Assembly: GCF_900100205.1 (NCBI RefSeq)
Contig: NZ_FNEQ01000004.1
Location: forward strand, 310,001-374,000
DNA from: Duganella sp. OV510
GTDB lineage: Bacteria; Pseudomonadota; Gammaproteobacteria; Burkholderiales; Burkholderiaceae_D
Length of the DNA: 64,000 bases
Direction: 5' to 3'
In this document: piece after piece, positions 45,770-56,500 of the stretch
Layout: every line of letters begins with the position of its first letter
Numbering within the stretch: the stretch's first letter is position 1
Notes under the pieces: generated by a model
The model's database searches: none
What the model was told of the DNA's origin: nothing
The model's input: the letters and a program-made list of their open reading frames with translations, nothing else
Position numbers and translations under genes: made by a program

Positions 45770-46687
45770 TCACAGCCGGATTTCCAGCCGCCGGCGCAAG
45801 GCCGACAGCAGCATCGCCGGCGGCGCCGGCTTGTACAGCACCTCGATAAAATCGTCCGGCCGCGCCGGTGGCAGCAGCGCGTGCAGCAGCACCGGCGGCG
45901 CCTCCTCGCGCGGCCAGATGTCCCACACGCTCTCGTCGGCGCACAGGATCAGCGCCGGCGCCCGGTCTTCCGGCGCGTACTGCACATCGAACTCGGCGCT
46001 CTCCAGGATCTCGCTCAGGTAATCCTGCATCGGCTGGTGCGGCTCCAGCAGCAGGACGGCGTGGCCGGCGCCAAACGGTTCCGGCCAGTCGAAATGCGGC
46101 GTCGGCGGCATGGCGTCCTGTTCGGCCGCCAGCGCCACGCGGATGTCAAAGCGCAAGCCGCCACCGCTCTGCTGCAAACTGCCACCCATGGCACGCACCA
46201 GGTGCGCCGCCACCATCAGCCCCGGCAAGATGCGTTCATCGGCCAGCGAGCCTGCAACGTCGTGCCACAGGCCATCCGGCTCACCGGCGGCGAATTGCAA
46301 TCGCACCTCGTCATCCACACACTGCGCCTGTACCGCCAGCAGGCCGCCGCTGTGGGCGCGCAGCCGCGCCAGCACCTGCGTCAGCCGGCGCGCATCCAGC
46401 ACGGCCAGCGCCGGCAGTTCGCCGCCGTCGTAACGCAGATGGCGCATCAGCGCGTGCAGATAGGCCGGCGCCACCGCCAGCTCGGGCGGCTGCAACTCGA
46501 AACGCGCGCATTCCTGCAAGTCGGACAGCCACTCCAGCTGGCGCCGCACTTCACCTTCCAGCATCGCCAGATCGGCCCAGCCGCTGCCCACCTGCGTGGC
46601 GATGCGCGCCAGCGGCGCGCGCAGGTCATGGTTGAGTGCCGCCAGCAGGCGGGCACGGATGCGGGCGGCGTCCGGCGCGCCGCTCAC
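45770..46687 (-). CDS. Degenerate histidine kinase-like protein with REC-like C-terminus
   Basis: 305 residues starting at GTG and overlapping the upstream regulator stop (GTGA). The HisKA box ALNHDLRAPLARI keeps its His (about residue 19), but the ATPase part is eroded: the N-box position reads VLARLRAHSGG and no D-box is clear. The last about 100 residues resemble a receiver lacking its acidic pocket (VLLLEPHQPM in place of the Asp pair, ALILCADES in place of the phosphorylated Asp), with the KP motif retained in VLYKPAPP. No membrane segment is visible. It may act as a phosphatase, adaptor or anti-activator for the adjacent regulator. Confidence 0.6.
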   Translation of the reverse strand: MSGAPDAARIRARLLAALNHDLRAPLARIATQVGSGWADLAMLEGEVRRQLEWLSDLQECARFELQPPELAVAPAYLHALMRHLRYDGGELPALAVLDARRLTQVLARLRAHSGGLLAVQAQCVDDEVRLQFAAGEPDGLWHDVAGSLADERILPGLMVAAHLVRAMGGSLQQSGGGLRFDIRVALAAEQDAMPPTPHFDWPEPFGAGHAVLLLEPHQPMQDYLSEILESAEFDVQYAPEDRAPALILCADESVWDIWPREEAPPVLLHALLPPARPDDFIEVLYKPAPPAMLLSALRRRLEIRL

Positions 46688-47577
46688 GACAGCGCGCCCT
46701 GCCGGCGCATCGCCTGGCGGTAGGCGGTGGGCGTGGTGTCGGTCTGCTCACGGAAGGCGGTGGCGAAGTTGGCTGCGCTGCTGAAGCCGGTCTGCTCGGC
46801 GATCTGCTGCACGGTCAGGTCGGTATCACTCAACAGCTGGCGGCCGCGGCGGATGCGCGCCTCGCCCAGGTAGCCGAACACGGTGACGCCTGCATGCCGG
46901 CGGAAGACCTGCGACAGCCTTTTTTCATAGGTGCCCAGCGAACGGGCGATGCTGGCCAGCGTCAGCGCTGCGCCCAGGTTGTCGTCGATCAGGCGCATGG
47001 CGGCGTTGGCCACCACCTCGTCAGGATCATGCGGCGCCGGCATGACAGGCAAACTGGGCGGGGCTTGGGCGCGACGCAAGCCGGCCAGTTCCAGGTGGAT
47101 GCGCACCCGCGCAAACACCTCGGCCGGATGGTAGGGCTTGGCCACGAAGTCGACTCCGCCCATGGCCAGGCCGGCCACGCGCTCGTCCGGTTCGTCCAGC
47201 GCGCTGAGGAAAATCACCGGAATATGCCGGGTGACCGGATTGGCCTTCAGCAGACGGCAGGCGGCAAAGCCGTCCAGGCCGGGCATGCGCACGTCAAGCA
47301 GGATCAGGTCGGGAGGCGAGGCCAGCGCCGCCTGGTAGCCTTCCATGCCGTCGCAGGCGGTGCGTACATGGTAGAGCTGGCGGCGCAGCAAATCAGTCAA
47401 AAAGCGCAACTCCTCCCGCTCGTCGTCGACGATCAGGATACCCGGCCGTGCTTGCTCGGTTGTGGTCAAGGCGAGGATGGCGCACTCCTTTTCAGGAACA
47501 TCGCGAACGATTATGCGCGCATTTTCTTTCCCGTTGTCACCTCCGCCATCTGGCAAAAGCTTTTTCTCTTTTGCCAT
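46684..47577 (-). CDS. Response regulator with AraC-type DNA-binding domain
   Basis: 297 residues. An intact receiver (about 45-165) has ILIVDDEREE, LILLDVRMPGLDG, the switch FLSALDEPDE and DFVAKPYHPA. The C-terminal AraC HTH pair (about 195-290) contains ASIARSLGTYEKRLSQVFRR and QQIAEQTGFSSAANFATAFR. The ATG at 47577 has no Shine-Dalgarno; a downstream TTG about 15 nt after AAAGGAG is an alternative start that removes the unusual first 36 residues. It follows the giant adhesin by 9 nt and is coupled to the kinase-like gene. Confidence 0.85.
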   Translation of the reverse strand: MAKEKKLLPDGGGDNGKENARIIVRDVPEKECAILALTTTEQARPGILIVDDEREELRFLTDLLRRQLYHVRTACDGMEGYQAALASPPDLILLDVRMPGLDGFAACRLLKANPVTRHIPVIFLSALDEPDERVAGLAMGGVDFVAKPYHPAEVFARVRIHLELAGLRRAQAPPSLPVMPAPHDPDEVVANAAMRLIDDNLGAALTLASIARSLGTYEKRLSQVFRRHAGVTVFGYLGEARIRRGRQLLSDTDLTVQQIAEQTGFSSAANFATAFREQTDTTPTAYRQAMRRQGALS

Positions 47578-47584
47578 AATGGCA
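47572..47584. promoter_or_regulatory. 13-bp palindrome over the start codon of the REC-AraC regulator
   Basis: TGCCAT-A-ATGGCA is a perfect 6-bp inverted repeat centred on the regulator's annotated ATG, in the 9-nt gap after the adhesin gene. It could be an operator or, in mRNA, a small stem that hides the start codon. Confidence 0.4.
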
Positions 47585-47586
47585 TG

Positions 47587-50500
47587 TTACAAGCTACCGA
47601 TGAGGCTCAGGCTGCCACTGTCATACTGGCTACCCACCAGCGTGACATCGGTGGCCAGCTGCACCACCAGGTCGGCGCGGCTGTGCGTATCAAGATAGGC
47701 GTCCCACTGCGCCAGCGTGCCGGCCGACGGCGCCTGTGCCAGCGTGTGCTGGTACAGCATGGTGATGAATTCGGCGTCACCCAGGCCGTTGTACTGCTGC
47801 TGGAACTCCGCTGCGGCCATGAAGCTGCTGGCCAACGCGCTGCCGTGCAGGCCGCTGTTGACCCAGAACTGGAAGCCGGGGAAGTCGCCCGAGCGGCCCA
47901 GCGTCAGGTGGTACAGCATGCCGATTTCCTGCAAGGTGGCCGCACCGGCCTGGGTGAAGCCGAGGTCCAGCGTGACGCCGTTGAACTCGCCCCGCTCGAT
48001 TTGCAGGATGGTGTCCAATGCGCCGTCCGGCTCGCCGATCATCACCTCGCCGTTGGTGTTCAGCGCCAGCTTGTAGCCGGCCGCCGCGCCGCTGTAGATC
48101 ACGGTATCGATGCCGTCGCCGCCCACCAGCCGGTCGGAGCCGGCGCCACCGTCCAGGCGATCATCGCCGGAATTGCCGATCCAGCCCTGCTCCTGGTTCA
48201 GCAGTTCGCCGCCCAGCGCCATGCCGTCGCTGCCGCTGGTCCAGGCGGCGCGGTGCTCGCTGGTGACGGCGATCTCGGCCAGCACGCCGGCGCGCGCCGA
48301 CAGGTCGCCCGGCGCCGCCGCGTCCAGCTTGGCCACCCATGCGCTCAACGCCGATTCGGCCGGCTTGACGCCCAGCGCATTCTCCAGCAGCGTCGCCACA
48401 TAGTCGTGGTTGCTCATCTTCATCAGTCCCTGGGCGGCTTCCGGCACCACCAGGAAGCCGGCCGCCAGTTGCTGCGTGCTCAGTTGCGTCAGGCCAGCCC
48501 AGAAGTTCAGGCCGACCAAGTCCGGCGCGCGCTCGAAGGCGGCGTGGTACAGCAGCGACAGCGTCTCCAGCCGCGCCGTATCGGTGGCGGCAAACTTCAG
48601 GATCGCCTCACTGCCATTCAGTTCGGCAGCGGTGACGGTTTCCATCACCGTGGCGCCAGCCAGCGCCAGCTGGTGCTGCGCTACCACCTTGCCATCCTTG
48701 AGGAAGAACTGCCACTGGCCGACATCGCTGCGACCGCCTTGCAGCACATCGTTGCCGGCGCCGCCCAGCAGCTGGTCGTTGCCGCCGCCGCCGGCCAGCC
48801 AGTCAAGGCCATCACCGCCGTTCAGGTAATCGTTGCCGCCGGCCGTGCCGAGGATGTCGTCGCCGCCGTTGCCGTACAGCGTGTCGTTGTCGGCGCCGGT
48901 GCTCAGCACGATGCGCTGCGCCTCGCCGTCGCCGATGACAAAGTTCTCGCCGGCGCCACCCTGCACGCTGGCGGCGCCGATGATGGCGGCGAAATGCACA
49001 TCGTCCAGTTGCAGGCCGATGCCTTGCGGCAGCGTGCTGGCGTCGATCACCAGTGCGATGGCGGTATCGTCGCCCGGCACGGTGTCGTGCTGGGTGTTGC
49101 CGCCACCAGTGCCTCCCTCGGTCAGCATGTCGGCACCATCGACCATCACCACCGCATTGGCGGTGCCGGTCACGCCGTTCAATTTCAGCGTGGCGTGCTG
49201 CAGCTGGACGTCGCTGTCCAGCCCGGCCAGGAATTCGCGCGCCTGTGCTTCCATGGCCGCGCGGGTGGCCTGGCCGGCCGCCGTATGGTCGTCGATGCGG
49301 CCGATCAGGTCGGTCAGGGCCATGGCGCCGCTAAGCAGCGACGCCGGCCCGCTGGCCTCGAAGCCGACGCCGACCGGCACGCTGACCACCAGGCTGGTGC
49401 CCGGATTGCCGCCGCTGGCAGCAATGCCGATCGGGATGTCGGCCAGATTGGCGTGCTCGGTATTGCTGTCTTCCGGCCGGCTGCTGGTCACGGTCGGCAC
49501 GCTGACCGTGCGCATGGCCAGGCCGGTGCTGGCATCGACCCAGGTTTGTGTCTGCACCTGCACGCCGTCCACCGTCGATGGCGTGCCAGGATTGGCCGGC
49601 ACCGCATTGGTATTCACCGGCACCGTCAGCGTCGCGTTGCTGGTATTGGTGTTGCCGGCGGCGTCACTGAACAAGCCGCTGCCCAGCACCACCGTGATCG
49701 GCGTGGTGCTGTTGGCGGGCGGCGTCACCTTCAGCGTGTAGGTGGTGCCGCTGCCGCTGAAACCGCTCACGGTGCCGCCGCTGACGATCAGGTCGGCCAA
49801 CGTCAGCGCCGCCGCATCGCTCAGCGTCAGCGTGATGGTGGCGACGCCCCCCTGGCCGACTGTGCCGACATTGCTGCTGAAGCTGGCTGTCGGCGGCGTG
49901 GTGTCGATGGTGTACGGCGCCGAATAGGCGGTGCTGAAATTGCCGGCAGCGTCGGCCACCCGCACCACCACGCGGCTGCTGCCGCTGAGCGTCTTGGTCA
50001 CGCTCCAGCTGCTGTCGCCGATATTGCTTGACAGGTTCTGCCAGGTCACACCATTGTCGACCGAAATCTGCACCACGTCGCCGGCGGCCAGCGGCGCACT
50101 CAGGTTGCCGCTCAAGAGCTGCGTCCCGGTGTTGGTGATCAGGTCGCCCCCGGTGCCGTTATCGGCGGAGAACGTCACACCGCCGGCGGCGGCGCTTGGC
50201 GCCAAGGTATCGATCTGCAGCGACGGGATGGCGCCACTATTGCCAGTGTTGTCGGCCTTGTCGCGGTAGTTAGCCACGTTGATCGAGGCGTTGCCGGACG
50301 CCACGCCGGTGGTCGGCGTGAAGTAGGCGGTAAACACCTTCGGATCGTTGGTGGCGGTCACCGGCCCCAGCGTTCCGCCACCAACGTTGACATGAGTATT
50401 GTCGAACGCGGCCGGCGCTTCCGAGAAGGTAAAGGTGATCAGCGTCGGCGCCGTTCCGTTCGCCACCGTGACTGCGCCGCTGCTGACGGTCACCGACGGC

Positions 50501-53500
50501 GGCGACTGGTCCAGCGTATACGGTGTAAAGGTCTCGGCGCTGTGATTGCCGGCCGTATCGGCCACGCGCACGCGCAGCACGCCGCTGCCCAACAGCGTTT
50601 TCGCGATGCTCCAGCTGTTGCCGGTCACGGTCGCCTGGCTCCAGGTAGCACCATCGTCAAACGACACCTGGACCATCTCATTGCCGCCCAGCGTTGCCGA
50701 CAGCGTGCCGGTGACCACCTGCGAGGGATTGGACGTGATCAGGTCGCCAATGACGCCGCTGTCGTTGGAGAACGACGGCGTGCCGGTGGCCATTGGAACG
50801 GGGATTTGCGTGGCCAGCGAGATGGCCGCCATGGTGCCGCCCAGGCCGCCGTTACCGGCCAGGTCGCTGTACAGATTGGGCGCCACGCTGATGCTGGCGG
50901 TGCCGCTGGCGACGCCCGAAGTCGGCGTGAATACGGCGCTGTAAACCAGCGGGTTGGCGGTCTGGCCAAAGGCGCTCAGCGTGCCGCCCGAGACGCTGAC
51001 GTCGCCGACCGCAAAGCCCACCGGCGCTTCGCTGAAAGTGAAGCTAATCAGCGCGGTCTCGCCCACCTTCAGCATGGGAACGCTGCTGTTGATGAGCAAT
51101 GACGGCGGCAGCGCATCGATATTCGCCGCCACCACCACTGCACCACTGACACCGAGGTTGCCTGCCAGGTCGTTATAGCTGGTGCCGGCCAAGGTCACCG
51201 TGCCCTGCCCGGTGTAGCCCGGCTGCGGCGTAAACGTCGCGGTGTAAACCAGGGGATTGGCGGTCTGGACGAGGCCGCTGACGCTGCCGCCGGTCACTGC
51301 CACGTCGCCGGCGACGAAGTTGTAAGGCACTTCGCTGAAAGTGAACGTCAGCGTGGCGGTATCGGCGGCCTTCATGCTGGCGCCGGCGTTGGAGGTGATG
51401 GACACCGTCGGCGGCGTCAGGTCCAGCACATAGGCGGTGGCGCTGGCGGGACCATGATTGCCGGCGCCGTCGACCACGCGTACCTGCAGCACGCCGCTGC
51501 CGCCCAGCGGCGTCAGGCCGATCGACCAGGCATCGCTGCCAGGTGAAGCGGCGGCAGGGAGCCAGCTAAGGCCATTGTCCAGCGACACCTCAACCGTTTC
51601 GGCCCCCTGCAGGTTGGCGGTCAGCGTACCGCTGATGGTCTGCAGCGCAGAATTGACCACCAGGTTGTGGTCTGGATCGTTGGAGAACACAACAGTGGCG
51701 CCGGTGGTGCCGGGCGCCTGGGTGCTGTAGCCGATCGGCGTCAGCGGCGTGACGGTGCCGGCGTTGCCAGCCGAGTCGGAGAAGCTGCCGGGCGCCACCG
51801 TGATGACGCCGCTGCCCGACAGCACCCCGGCCGTCGGCGTAAACACCGCCGTGTAGACCAGCGGATTGGCGGTCTGGCCGAAGCCGCTCAGCGTGCCGCC
51901 GCTGATGCTGATGTCGCCCAGCGTAAAGCCAACCGGCAGTTCACTGAAGCTGAAGGTGATGGTGGCCGATTCGCCGATCTTCAGCGCCGGGCTGCTGCTG
52001 GTGATGGTCAGCGCCGGTACCGACGTGTCGATGATGATCAGCGGCGAACTGACCGCCGCGCCCGGGTTGCCGGCAATATCGGTGTAGCGGCCGGCTACCA
52101 TGCTGACACCGGCGCCGACGCCGGACAGGCTGGCGGTTGGCGTCAGCACCACCGTGTAGACCAGCGCGCTGACCTTGGTAAAGCTGCTCAGCGCGCCATT
52201 CACCGGGCTCAGGTCGTTCAAGGCGAAGCCATCCGGCTCCTCGCTGAAGGTAAAGGTCAGCGTCGCCGTTTCGCCAGCCTTCAGCGTGGTGGCGCTGCTG
52301 CTGACGCTCAGCGTCGGCGCCACCAGGTCCAGCACATATCCCTTCGAAAATGCCGGCCCGGCATTGCCGGCATCGTCGACCACGCGCACCTGCAACGTGC
52401 CGCTGCCGGCCAGCGCCTGCGGTGTGAGTGCCCAGGAACTGGCACCGGTCGCCAGTGCGGTGAGCCAGGTGGCGCCGTTGTTCAGTGAAACCTGCACCGT
52501 TTCCCCCAGCACCAGCGGGGCATCCAGCGTGCCACTGATCAGTTGCGTCGCGGCATTGGTCACCAGGTCGACCTGGCTGGCGCCATTGTCCGCCGAGAAG
52601 CTGACGGAGGCGCCGGTGGTGGTTGGCGCCAGCGTGTCGATGCTGATCGCCGGGCTGCTGGCGTTGCTGCCCGCATTGCCGGCCAGGTCGGCGTACACAG
52701 TGCCGTTCACGCTGATCAGGCCGCTGACATTCTCGACGCCTGCGGTGGGCGTGAAGGTGGCGGTGTACACCAGCGGATTGCTGGTGACGCTCAGCCCGCT
52801 TAGCGTGCCGTTGGCGGCACTGATATCGCCCAGCGCAAAGCTGGATGGCGCATCGCTGAAGGTGAAGGTGATGGTGGCGCTGCCGCCGGTTGTCAGTGCA
52901 TTGGTGCTGCTGGTGATCTGCAGCGTCGGCGCCAGCGTGTCGATGGAGATCGATGGCGAGCTGCCGCCGCTGCCGCTGTTGCCCGCCACATCGGTGTACA
53001 GATTATTCAGCAGCGTGACGCTGGCGCTGCCGTTGAGACCCGGCGTCGGTGTCAGCACCACCGTGTAGACCAGCGGGTTGGCAGTGCTGGCAAAGCCGCT
53101 CAGCGTGCCGCCGCTGGCAGTCAGGTCGCCGATGGAGAAACCGGACACCGACTCGCTGAAGGTGAAGCTGATGATGGCGCTCTGGCCGGCGCGCAGCGTG
53201 CTGCTGTCGCTGCTGATGCTGACGGTCGGCGCCGTGGTGTCCAGCACATAGCCGAAGCTGGCGACCGCGCCATGGTTGCCAGCGCCATCGGTGACGCGCA
53301 CCTGTACCATCTTGCCGCTACCGGCGCTCAGCGTCTGATTGCTCAGGCTCCAGCTGTTGCCGCCAACCGAGGTGCTGGCGCTGACCCAGGTGACGCCGTT
53401 GTTGAGCGACACCTCGACCACGTCGCCAGACACCAGCGTGCCGCCGTTCAGCGTGCCGGTGATCAGTTGCGTGGCGGTCCTGGTCATCAGGTCGGTGCTG

Positions 53501-56500
53501 CTGCTGCCGGTATCGGCGCTGAACAACACGGCGCCGCCGATCAGCGCCGGCGCCAGCGTATCGACATTGATCGATGGGCCGGCGGCGCCGCCGCCGCCGT
53601 TGCCGGCCGCATCGGCATAGGCGCCGGCCGCCACGCTGACCACCGCTGTGCCGCTTGTCACGTTGGCGGCTGGCGTCAGCACCGCCGTGTACACCAGCGG
53701 ATTGGCGGTTTGCACCAGATTGCTGATGGTGCCGTTGCTGGCGCTGATGTCGCCCAGCGTGAACACCGGCGGCGCTTCGCTGAAGCTGAAGGTGATCAGC
53801 GCCGTACCGCTGCTGTTGAGCGAGGTGACGTTGCTGGTGATGCTCAGCGTCGGCGCCAGCGTGTCGATCGCGATGGCGGCCATGACGCCGCCCACGCCGG
53901 GGTTGTTCGAAACATCGTGGAAGGAACCGCTGGCGACGCTGATGGTGCCGCTGCCACTGGCGATGCCATTGCTGGCGGTAAATACTGCCGTGTAGATCAG
54001 CGGATTGGCGGAAACGGCCAGGCCCGACAGCACGCCACCGCTGAAGCTGATGTCGCTCATGTCGAAATCGGTCGGTTCGCTGCTGAACTTGAAGGTGATG
54101 TTGGCGACGTCGCCCGCTTTCAAGGTGCTGATATCGCTGGTGATCGACACGCCCGGCGCCACCGTCGCATAGGTGATGGTGGGCACGGCCGCGCCCGCGC
54201 CATTGTTGCCGGCCAGGTCGGTATAAGCGCCCGGTGCCACCGAGATCGCACCGATGCCAGCCACCTGCCCGGCCGTCGGCGTAAACACTGCGGTGTACAC
54301 CAGCGGATTGGCGGTGGCGCTAAACCCGCTCAGCGTACCGCCGCTGGCGCTGATGCTGCTGCCGCTGAAGCCGACCGGCGCTTCGCTGAAGGTGAAGGTG
54401 ATCAGCGGCGTGTCGGCACTGTTGAGCGCCGCCTTGCTGGAGCTGATCACCAGTGTCGGCGGCGTCTGATCCAGCGTGTAGGCGGCGCTGTAAACGCTGC
54501 CGTGATTGCCGGCGTCGTCGCTGACGCGCACCTGCACGCTGCGGCCGGCGCCGCTGGACAGCGTCTGCCCGTTCAGCGACCAGCTATCCGCGCCGGTCAG
54601 CGTCGCGCTGACCCAGGTCGTGCCATTGTTGAGCGAGACTTCCACTGTCTCGCCGGGCTGCAGATTGGCGCTGAGGGTGCCGCTGATGTTTTGCGCGGCA
54701 ACATTGGTCACCAGGTCGGCGGCGCCGCTGTCGCTGGAGAAAATGACGGAATCGCCGCTGTTGGCGGGCGCCTGGGTGTCGACCTGGATGCCGGGCGAGC
54801 TGGCGTTGCTGCCGCTGTTGCCGGCCTTGTCGATAAAGCCGCTGCCGGTGACGCTGATGTTGTCGCCGACGTTGTCGACGCCGTCGTTTGGCGTGTACAG
54901 CGCGGTGTACACCAGCGGATTGGCGGTTGCCACCAGGTTGCTCAGCGCGCCGCTGCCGGCGCTGATATCGCTCAGATCGAAGCCAGCCACCGCCTCGCTG
55001 AAGACGAAGCTGATGATGGCCGTCTCGCCAGCCTTGAGCGCGTTGACGTTGCTGCTGATGACGACCGTCGGCGCCGTGCTGTCCAGCACATAGCTGGTCG
55101 CATACACCGGGCCAAAATTGCCGGCACTATCGCCGACGCGCACTTTCAGCGTGTCGCTGGCGCTCAGCGTCACGCCTGACAGGCTCCAGCCGTTACCGGA
55201 GCCTACGGCGGTACTCCAGTTCAGACCGTTATCCAGCGACACCTGCACGAATTCACCGTTGCCCAGCGGCGTGGCCAGCGTGCCGGTGATATCCTGGATG
55301 GTGAGGCTGGTCACCAGGTCGGTGGCGCTGACCCCGTTGTCATGCGAGAAGCTGACCGTGTTGGCGACGGCGGCTGGCGGCTGCGTGTCGATGCTGATCG
55401 GCGGCGTCGGCGTGGCGCCGGCATTGGCATTGCCGGCGGCATCAGTGAAGGCGCCGGCGCCGATGGTGATGCTGGCATTGCTGCCCTGGATGCCGGCGGT
55501 CGGCGTAAAGGTGGCGGTGTACACCAGCGGATTGGCGCTCTGCACCAGGCCGTTCAGCGTGCCGCCGGTGGTGACCACGTCGCTGGCGGTGAAGCCGGTC
55601 GGCGCTTCGCTGAAGGTGAAGGTGATCAGCGCCGTTTCGCCGGCCTTGACCGCCGTCACATTGCTGTTGATTGTCACGCTCGGCGCCAGCGTGTCGATGC
55701 TGATGGTGGGGCCGCTGGCGCCACCGCCGGGATTGCCGAAGGCGTCGGCATACGCGCCGGCGGCGACGCTGATGCCGGTGCTACCGGCGCCCAGCCCGGC
55801 GGTCGGCGTGAACTGCGCCGTGTATACCAGCGGATTGGCGGTGACGGCAAAGCCGCTCAGCGTGCCGTTGCTGTAGCTGATGTCGGCGGCGGTGAAGTCG
55901 GTCGGCGGCGTGGTGAAGGTGAACGTCAGGTGGGCCACCTCGCCGGCCTTCAGCGCGGTGTCATCGGCGCTGATGACCAGCGATGGCAAGCTGGTGTTGA
56001 TGACGATCGGCGTGGCCAGGCTGGCCTGGCCGGCATTGCCGGCGGTGTCGATGTAACCATTGGCCTTGACCTGCACGGTGGCGGTCACGCCGGTCTGGCC
56101 GGTGGCTGGCGTGAACACCGCCGTATAGACCAATGGATTGGCGGTGGCCGCCAGCGCGCTGACGCTGCCACCGGTGACAGTCAGCGACGCGGCGCTGAAG
56201 TTGCTTGGCGCTTCGCTGAAGGTGAAGGTCAGGTTGGCCGTTTCGCCAGCCTTGAGCGCGCCCAGGTTGCTGCCGACCACCACGGTTGGCGCGGTGGTGT
56301 CCAGCACATAGGCCGCGCTGAAGGCGCTGCCGTGATTGCCGACGACATCGTTGACGCGTACCTGCAAGGTGTCGCTGGCGGTCAGCGTGCGGCCGTTCAA
56401 GGTCCAGCTGGCGCTGCCGGCACTGGCGCTGGCGTTCAACCAGGTACTGCCATTGTCCAGCGATACCTGCACGGTTTCGCCACTGACCAGCGCCGCGCTC

